Assembly (NCBI GenBank): GCA_902803635.1
Contig: CADCQU010000250.1
Coordinates: 1 to 7,065, forward strand
Reading direction: 5' to 3'
Length of the DNA: 7,065 bases
From: an uncultured Lachnospiraceae bacterium
GTDB taxonomy: Bacteria > Bacillota > Clostridia > Lachnospirales > Lachnospiraceae
Shown: positions 1 through 3,962 of the stretch, piece by piece
Numbering within the stretch: the stretch's first letter is position 1
How the letters are laid out: each line of letters starts with the position of its first letter
Notes under the pieces: generated by a model
What the model was told of the DNA's origin: nothing
Databases searched by the model: none
The model's input: the letters and a program-made list of their open reading frames with translations, nothing else
Made by a program: the position numbers and the translations under genes

Positions 1-2
1 AC

Positions 3-1175
3 GCCAAGGTCTCCGAGGACACCGGTGACGGCGGTGACCATGTCAAGGCCCATCAGTTCCTCGCCTAAGTGCAGCGGACGGCCAAAGAGGAAACCAGAGG
101 CATTTGCAAACCAGCCGGCCATGCGCATTTGCCAGAGGGCGCGGCGGAGGGACATCGGGTTGAGGTCACAGGATTCCAGGAACCAGAGGATGCCATCTTG
201 TTTATATTTTTCAATAAAATCCGTCACTTTGTCAAAGCGCGTTCCCACGAGATTCGAGAGGCAGTCGATACAGCCGCCGAGGAGACGACCGGAGAGGGTG
301 AGGTGATCCGTCTCAAGCAGGCTGCATTCAGGGAGCGGGGCGGGAGTTTCCGGGAAGGCAGCAGGTGTATACGTCTTCTCCCCACCACGAGGCCCCTCTC
401 CGTCACGGCTTCGCCGTGCCACCTCCCCCTGGAGGGGGAGGCAAGGGTCGCTACATTTGTCAATGAGGTTTCGACTGGAGGATTCGTAGCTTCTGGAGCA
501 GGCGTTTGTTGGGGAAGATGCTTCCGGGGAGCCTGCATTTGCTGTAGAAGATACGGGCATTTCGGGAGAACAGGAATTTGCCGGCGCAAAGCAGCGGTAG
601 GAGGTCTTCTCGGTTACGTTGTAGGAGGCAAGCGGGTGCTCGGAATCCTTGAGGGATTCACGCTCGAAAAGGGTGTAGCCGCTGAAGGAAAGCTTCTTCC
701 CACGTAGCAGCGAGAGCGCGTCCGTGAGCGCCAGATGCCAGGGCTCCTGCCCGAAGCTTGCCGCGCAGGGGCCGTAGATCGCCGCGGTATCGAGAAGCGT
801 CGCGGCAAGGAAGGTATAGTTTGTGTTGTCGGAGTAGCCGAGATACCACTTCGGTGGGGCCTTCTTGAGCGCGTCCCAGTCGACAAAGGGGAGAATCTCA
901 CACATGAGCTCGCCCCCGCCGCAGCTGATGAGGACGTCGCTCTCCGTCGAGAGGAGGCTTTCGGTAAGCTCACGCCCGCAGAGGTCGGCGCGGTTGCTGC
1001 GGCCAATCGCGGCATCGACGCGGCAGTTCGGGCCGAGCACGGACTTGTAGCCGAGGTCCGCGAATTTGCGGAGGGCGCTGTCGAAGAGGGTCGCGTAAGG
1101 CTCTATTACGCAGCCAAAGGAGGGCGCGAGGAAGCCGATCGTACCATTATCCGGGAGAAATTTACCATATCGCAT
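3..1175 (-). CDS. S66 family LD-carboxypeptidase (LdcA/MccF-like), 3' end outside window
   Basis: The reverse strand is open from an ATG at 1175 to the window edge, giving 391 residues without a stop. Conserved S66 blocks appear in order: N-terminal IGFLAPSFG (residues 13-21); CGGGELMCEILPFVDWDAL before the nucleophile; GYSDNT with the expected catalytic Ser at residue 115; GRLLGGCIDCLSNLVGT (about 296-312); and FLESCDLNPMSLRRALWQM with the expected catalytic Glu at 334. The catalytic His would lie beyond the left edge. Known members cleave the bond between an L- and a D-amino acid in murein tetrapeptides (LdcA) or hydrolyse peptidyl-nucleotide antibiotics (MccF). No signal peptide is seen, so a cytoplasmic enzyme is inferred. 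The Ser-to-Glu distance (219 residues) is about 95-115 longer than I recall for LdcA or MccF. The excess falls in a Ser/Pro/Ala-rich stretch (about 215-290) holding two DNA hairpins. An AAAGGG-type RBS lies 8 nt upstream. The family is sure; the substrate is not. Confidence 0.93.
   Translation of the reverse strand, partial: MRYGKFLPDNGTIGFLAPSFGCVIEPYATLFDSALRKFADLGYKSVLGPNCRVDAAIGRSNRADLCGRELTESLLSTESDVLISCGGGELMCEILPFVDWDALKKAPPKWYLGYSDNTNYTFLAATLLDTAAIYGPCAASFGQEPWHLALTDALSLLRGKKLSFSGYTLFERESLKDSEHPLASYNVTEKTSYRCFAPANSCSPEMPVSSTANAGSPEASSPTNACSRSYESSSRNLIDKCSDPCLPLQGEVARRSRDGEGPRGGEKTYTPAAFPETPAPLPECSLLETDHLTLSGRLLGGCIDCLSNLVGTRFDKVTDFIEKYKQDGILWFLESCDLNPMSLRRALWQMRMAGWFANASGFLFGRPLHLGEELMGLDMVTAVTGVLGDLG
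404..441. repeat. Twin GC-rich palindromes embedded in the peptidase coding sequence
   Basis: Two adjacent perfect inverted repeats lie inside the S66 gene. The first has arms CACGGC (404-409) and GCCGTG (413-418). The second has arms CCTCCCCCT (422-430) and AGGGGGAGG (433-441) with a 2-nt centre. The flanking ggcccctctccgt (391-403) probably belongs to the same unit. Read on the minus strand it gives an in-frame, stop-free peptide LPLQGEVARRSRDGEG around residues 246-261, which does not look like S66 sequence. I recall similar palindromic units dispersed in Negativicutes genomes, but only one copy is visible here, so calling it a dispersed element is inference. Confidence 0.7.
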
Positions 1176-1530
1176 AAAGTAAACCCTTTCTTTTCCTATA
1201 TTTGAGCTTGAAATCCAACATGGAAGGTGGGAATCGCAAAAATCATCCAAATCATCCTTCCAAGAAAGCCTTATCCAGGTTCACTGGAAGGATGAAAAAG
1301 CGAAAATTGCCTAAATCATCCTTCCGAGCAAGCCTCATTCACTTCCATTGGAAGGATGAAAAGGCGATAATTGCCCAAATCATCCTTCCGAACAAGCCTT
1401 GTCTAGGTTCACTGGAAGGATGAAAAAGCGAAAACTGTCCAAATCATCCTTCCGAGCAAGCCTCATTCACTTCCATTGGAAGGATGAAAAGGCGATAATT
1501 GTCCAAATCATCCTTCCAGACATGTAATCT
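1176..1530. other. Gene-free region upstream of the S66 gene
   Basis: This 355-bp stretch holds the 64-bp array and, at 1176-1252, a short AT-rich segment just upstream of the peptidase start. On the minus strand that segment contains TATAGG near 1195-1200, a possible -10, but no -35 at 16-18 bp, so I do not assign a promoter. The sequence at 1238-1252 repeats the unit junction (ATCATCC, CCAAAT) and looks like a decayed array edge. A 73-codon plus-strand open frame here consists of the repeats themselves and is not called as a gene. Confidence 0.7.
1253..1517. repeat. Tandem array of four 64-bp hairpin units (A-B-A-B) plus a partial fifth
   Basis: CATCCTTCC recurs at 1253, 1317, 1381, 1445 and 1509, exactly 64 bp apart. 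Its reverse complement GGAAGGATG recurs at 1286, 1350, 1414 and 1478, also 64 bp apart. Each unit is therefore a 9-bp inverted repeat (10 bp counting the flanking T/A) around a 24-nt interior, followed by a 22-nt linker ending in AAAT. Units 1 and 3 (type A) share one interior and units 2 and 4 (type B) another. Units 2 and 4 differ at 1 of 64 positions, units 1 and 3 at 8, and units 3 and 4 at 12. The period is not a multiple of three, so it does not encode a protein repeat. It lies between the DUF1858 terminator and the S66 start codon, so it could be a structured 5' leader of the S66 gene, a small-RNA locus, a binding array, or a non-functional tandem repeat. Confidence 0.95.
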
Positions 1531-1560
1531 ATAAAAAGAGTAGGGGAGTGGCCCCTACTC
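1531..1560 (-). terminator. Rho-independent terminator of the DUF1858 gene
   Basis: A perfect 9-bp stem is formed by GAGTAGGGG (1538-1546) and CCCCTACTC (1552-1560) with a 5-nt loop. On the minus strand it is followed by a T-tract (1533-1537). It begins about 20 nt after the stop codon of the DUF1858 gene. No T-tract follows on the plus strand, so it acts in the minus direction. It insulates the upstream DUF1858 gene from the repeat array and the S66 gene. Confidence 0.92.
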
Positions 1561-1579
1561 AATAGAAAATGCTTGTCCT

Positions 1580-1831
1580 TTATTGAACGTCCGCAGCTGC
1601 GGTCTCTTCTGCCATCGCCTCGCTTAACGTGATGCGCTCGTTTACGTAGTTCAGGACTTCCTCGGCATCAAGGCCGTGGACCATGGCCGCCTCGGAGACG
1701 GATTCCATCGCGGCGGCCGGGCAGTGGACGCAGCCCATCCCGCACTCCATAAGCGCACGGGCCGCGATCGGGTACTGCTGGATGACCTCGCCCATCAGCA
1801 TGTCCTTGGTCACATACTCTTTGATTTGCAT
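1580..1831 (-). CDS. DUF1858 / hybrid-cluster-protein-associated redox disulfide domain protein, 83 aa
   Basis: The product is a small single-domain protein starting MQIKEYVTKDMLMGEV and matching the DUF1858 (TIGR03980-type) pattern: a helical N-terminus (VIQQYPIAARALMECGMGC) followed by the cysteine motif CGMGCVHCPAAAMESV and a closing HGLDAEEVLNYVNE. The family is named for a putative redox-active disulfide and often occurs in anaerobes near hybrid cluster protein; its biochemical role is poorly known. Here no hybrid cluster protein gene is adjacent. The ATG at 1831 is chosen because GGAGG (1840-1844) sits 8 nt upstream. An ATG at 1846 overlaps that SD and lacks one of its own, and an ATG at 1897 also lacks one. 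No signal peptide or membrane segment is visible, so it is likely cytoplasmic. It has its own terminator 20 nt downstream and is probably monocistronic. The tail (ITLSEAMAEETAAADVQ) is a short acidic extension. Confidence 0.92.
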   Translation of the reverse strand: MQIKEYVTKDMLMGEVIQQYPIAARALMECGMGCVHCPAAAMESVSEAAMVHGLDAEEVLNYVNERITLSEAMAEETAAADVQ

Positions 1832-1839
1832 TGCTTTAT

Positions 1840-1844
1840 CCTCC
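1840..1844 (-). promoter_or_regulatory. Shine-Dalgarno site deciding the DUF1858 start
   Basis: GGAGG on the minus strand lies 8 nt before the ATG at 1831. It overlaps the alternative in-frame ATG at 1846, which argues against the longer forms of the protein. Confidence 0.85.
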
Positions 1845-2040
1845 ATAGATTTATAATGACGGGAAGGGAGCTTAGGCTGCCTTCTCGTAATCAACAATGG
1901 TCAAATGTGTTTGTTTTTCTATTCTAACCCAAAACAACGGTGTGGGCAAGTGGGGAAAAGTGAATATTTGTGAAAAAACTGCTTTCCTTTAACATAGTTA
2001 TGTGGTAAAGTATTGAAGTGTTTTGTTCGGGAAGTTCCAA

Positions 2041-2113
2041 CATTTGATGCAAATGCGTCCGCTGGGGCGGACATTTGCCAAAGAAGTAAGCCGGGACGAA
2101 CATTTGCCAAATG
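2041..2113. promoter_or_regulatory. Three iterated CATTTG-type palindromic sites upstream of putP
   Basis: CATTTG-ATG-CAAATG (2041-2055) and CATTTG-C-CAAATG (2101-2113) are perfect inverted repeats. Between them, CATTTGCCAAAG (2072-2083) is a near-copy of the third. Starts are 31 and 29 bp apart, close to three helical turns, so a protein binding them would sit on one face. The second and third sites also share upstream context (GGGCGGA and GGGACGAA before CATTTGCC). This geometry suggests operator sites for putP or the divergent DUF1858 gene; the regulator is unknown. CATTTGC is common elsewhere in the window, so chance or a generic dispersed motif is possible. Confidence 0.45.
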
Positions 2114-2282
2114 CAAACCTTGGCATCGCGGCAGTAACGGAAAGGCTGCGTGACAAGTGTCAGGAAGGCTTATGCAACGGTGTATAAGAAGCGCTGGATG
2201 GCCTGGTGGAGGGAACTCTTGGACAGAACACGGGCGACCGGGGTGACCCGGAATCATATTTCCAAATGCAGGGGGAAATCCA

Positions 2283-3734
2283 ATGTTTAACGCAGAAGTT
2301 GTTGTATTTATCATCTACCTGGTCTTCATGCTGGGGATTGGCGTGTTCTTCTTTATCAAGGACCGCAACGGCGGCGAGAAGACCTACTTCCTCGGCGACC
2401 GCCAGATGGGCCCGTGGGTGGCGGCCCTCTCCGCGGGCGCGTCCGACATGAGCGCGTGGGTTCTCATGGGCCTGCCGACCTCGATTTATGCGTTCGGCCT
2501 TGGCCAGGTGTGGATCGCCATCGGCCTTGGCCTCGGCTACACGCTGAGCTGGCTGTTCATGGCGCCGCGTCTCCGCAAATTCTCGATTCGCGCAAATGAC
2601 TCGATCACGGTGCCGCAGTACCTGACCAACCGCTTCCTCTCGAAGTCGAAGGCCCTCCAGATTATTTGCGCGGTCGTCTTCTTCGTCGCCTACACGGTCT
2701 ACGCGGCCTCCAGCGTAAAGGCCTGCGGAACCCTGTTCCACACGGTCATCGGCATCGACCCGATGGTAGCCATGTACATCGCCGCCGCCATCATCATCGG
2801 CTACACCTTCCTCGGCGGTTTCTCGGCGGTCTGCTGGACGGACTTCTTCCAGGGACTGCTCATCCTTGGCGCGATGCTTGCGGCCCCGATTTTTGCCGCG
2901 ACCATGATCAACTACCAGGCCGTCCCGGCCATGCCGGACGGCTACTGGAACCTCTTCACAAGCTGGCAGGACATCCTGTCCGGCCTTGCCTGGGGTCTTG
3001 GCTATTTCGGCATGCCGCACATCATCATCCGCTTCATGTCGCTCCGCTCGGACAAGGAGCTGAAGAAGTCCGCGAAGATCGGCATCGCCTGGACGCTTCT
3101 CATCCTCATCTTTGCCGCTCTCATCGGTATCTTTGGCCGTATGTTCCTCGGCTACGACGCGGCCGTCGAGGCGGACTCGCTGGTCTTCATCAGCATGGTC
3201 CGCAAGATCTTCCCGGCCATCGTCTCCGGTATTCTGCTCTCCGCCGTCCTTGCGGCCTCGATGAGCACCGCCGACAGCCAGCTCCTCGCCGCCTCCTCGT
3301 CCTTTGCGAGTGACGTCTATAAGCCGGTCATCCGCAAGGACAAGGCCAGCGACAAGGAAATCCTCTGGGTTGGCCGTTTCACGGTTCTTGCCGTGGCCAT
3401 CCTTGCCCTTCTGATCGCGGCAAATCCGGGCTCCGGCTCGATCATGTCACTGGTGTCAAATGCCTGGGGCGTTTTCGGTGCGGCCTTCGGCCCGGTCATC
3501 CTGCTCAGCCTTTTCTGGAAGCGCCTCAATTTCGCCGGGGCCGTGGCAGGCATCCTTGTCGGCGCGGGCGTGGACATCGCGTGGATGCTGCTCCTTCCGA
3601 AGCTTGGGCTCTACGAGCTCCTTCCCGGCTTCGTGGCCGGCCTTCTTGCAACCCTCATCGTCACCAAGTGCACCAAGGCACCCGGCAAGGACGTCGAGAG
3701 GCTATTTGACGAGGCTTCCCGCATGAAGGATTGA
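2283..3734 (+). CDS. putP: Sodium/proline symporter PutP (SSS family), 483 aa
   Basis: This integral membrane protein of the solute:sodium symporter family couples sodium entry to proline uptake in known PutP proteins. Residues 39-66 (DRQMGPWVAALSAGASDMSAW onward) match the PutP signature. Asp55 and Ser57 fall at the same numbers as the E. coli PutP sodium-site residues. ILLSAVLAASMSTADSQLL places Ser328/Thr329 at the equivalent of the E. coli Ser340/Thr341 pair. YTFLGGFSAVCWTDFFQG and LPTSIYAFG are further family blocks. Hydrophobic segments run from residue 4 to about 465, compatible with the 13-helix fold, and the length is near the usual 490-500. The ATG at 2283 follows AGGGGGA (2270-2276) at 6-nt spacing. 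A terminator follows the stop, so it is monocistronic. Codons strongly favour C/G endings, typical of a well-adapted resident gene. Substrate could be another SSS solute, but the local motifs favour proline. Confidence 0.93.
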   Translation: MFNAEVVVFIIYLVFMLGIGVFFFIKDRNGGEKTYFLGDRQMGPWVAALSAGASDMSAWVLMGLPTSIYAFGLGQVWIAIGLGLGYTLSWLFMAPRLRKFSIRANDSITVPQYLTNRFLSKSKALQIICAVVFFVAYTVYAASSVKACGTLFHTVIGIDPMVAMYIAAAIIIGYTFLGGFSAVCWTDFFQGLLILGAMLAAPIFAATMINYQAVPAMPDGYWNLFTSWQDILSGLAWGLGYFGMPHIIIRFMSLRSDKELKKSAKIGIAWTLLILIFAALIGIFGRMFLGYDAAVEADSLVFISMVRKIFPAIVSGILLSAVLAASMSTADSQLLAASSSFASDVYKPVIRKDKASDKEILWVGRFTVLAVAILALLIAANPGSGSIMSLVSNAWGVFGAAFGPVILLSLFWKRLNFAGAVAGILVGAGVDIAWMLLLPKLGLYELLPGFVAGLLATLIVTKCTKAPGKDVERLFDEASRMKD

Positions 3735-3758
3735 CAAATAAAAACTGCATGATACTGC

Positions 3759-3793
3759 AAAAGGCTCCCATCCGCTACGGGTGGGGGCCTTTT
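3759..3793 (+). terminator. Rho-independent terminator after putP
   Basis: A 15-bp stem with two G-T wobbles pairs AAAAGGC (3759-3765) with GCCTTTT (3787-3793) and continues through CCCA/TGGG and CCG/CGG to a CTA loop (3775-3777). The 3' arm ends in four T residues. The A-run on the 5' arm may allow it to work in both directions. It starts 25 nt after the putP stop. Confidence 0.88.
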
Positions 3794-3833
3794 ACAAATG
3801 GTATTTGTTTCGTCATTTCCAACAAAGAAATCA

Positions 3834-3863
3834 TTGCATGATGGTTTTGAATTGATGTATAAT
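3834..3863 (+). promoter_or_regulatory. Sigma-70 promoter of the secreted protein gene
   Basis: A perfect -10, TATAAT (3858-3863), is paired with a weak -35, TTGCAT (3834-3839), at 18-bp spacing. Transcription would begin near 3870, leaving a leader of about 93 nt. The -35 is overlapped by the inverted repeat ATCAT-TGC-ATGAT (3830-3842), and another, ACAAAT-GGT-ATTTGT, lies just upstream at 3794-3808. Both could be operators; the weak -35 is compatible with activator dependence or repression. Confidence 0.65.
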
Positions 3864-3870
3864 GGAAGAA

Positions 3871-3920
3871 GCAGGTTGGGTCGCTGAGGGCTGCGGGATG
3901 CAGGCATTTGCCGACCCTGC
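3871..3920 (+). other. Structured 5' leader of the secreted protein gene
   Basis: GGGTCG (3878-3883) pairs with CGACCC (3912-3917), extended outward by GCA (3871-3873) and TGC (3918-3920) across a 4-nt bulge. An inner CTGC/GCAG stem sits at 3891-3903. The hairpin falls between the predicted transcription start and an AT-rich segment ahead of AAAGGAGG (3946-3953). It may simply protect the mRNA. I recognise no riboswitch class. Confidence 0.4.
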
Positions 3921-3962
3921 CATCGAAAATCTTAATATATTAATTAAAGGAGGCACCAGTTT

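Larger units (their letters stand above)
1832..2282. other. Divergent intergenic region between the DUF1858 gene and putP
   Basis: This 451-bp region separates two divergently transcribed genes and should hold both promoters. Toward putP, a weak candidate is TTGTGA (1968-1973) with TAACAT (1990-1995), spacer 16; another -10-like TATAAG lies at 2183-2188 without a good -35. An inverted repeat TGACA-AG-TGTCA occupies 2151-2162, and CCGGG-GTGA-CCCGG forms a small hairpin at 2238-2251 in the probable putP leader. Three CATTTG-type sites lie at 2041-2113 (separate entry). A 24-codon frame from 2172 has a poorly spaced SD and is not called. No known riboswitch or T-box consensus is recognised. Confidence 0.55.

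Noticed and set aside
69..707. Plus-strand open frame of 212 codons
   Set aside because: It lies opposite the S66 peptidase, whose reverse-strand translation carries clear family motifs. This frame is Gly/Arg rich, lacks an SD and resembles no family.
735..1205. Plus-strand open frame of 156 codons
   Set aside because: It is an antisense shadow of the S66 N-terminal half in GC-rich DNA, with no RBS or recognisable domain.
1202..1423. 73-codon plus-strand frame across the repeat array
   Set aside because: It is formed from the 64-bp repeats, whose period shifts the frame each unit. The peptide therefore does not repeat and has no conserved character.
1253..1517. CRISPR array
   Set aside because: The interiors between the short cores are themselves repeated (A-B-A-B), the repeats are only 9 bp and palindromically paired, and no cas gene is present.
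2195..2225. T-box-like GGTGGAGGGAACTC string upstream of putP
   Set aside because: It does not match the T-box core AGGGTGGNACCGCG, and no downstream leader terminator exists.
2172..2246. Possible 24-codon leader peptide before putP
   Set aside because: The SD-like AGGAAGG is only about 3 nt from the ATG, and the peptide has no run of a regulatory amino acid or coupled attenuator.
2160..3020. 286-codon minus-strand frame opposite putP
   Set aside because: It is a charged, His/Arg/Glu-rich antisense translation typical of C-ending codons on the other strand. putP has strong family motifs and an SD.
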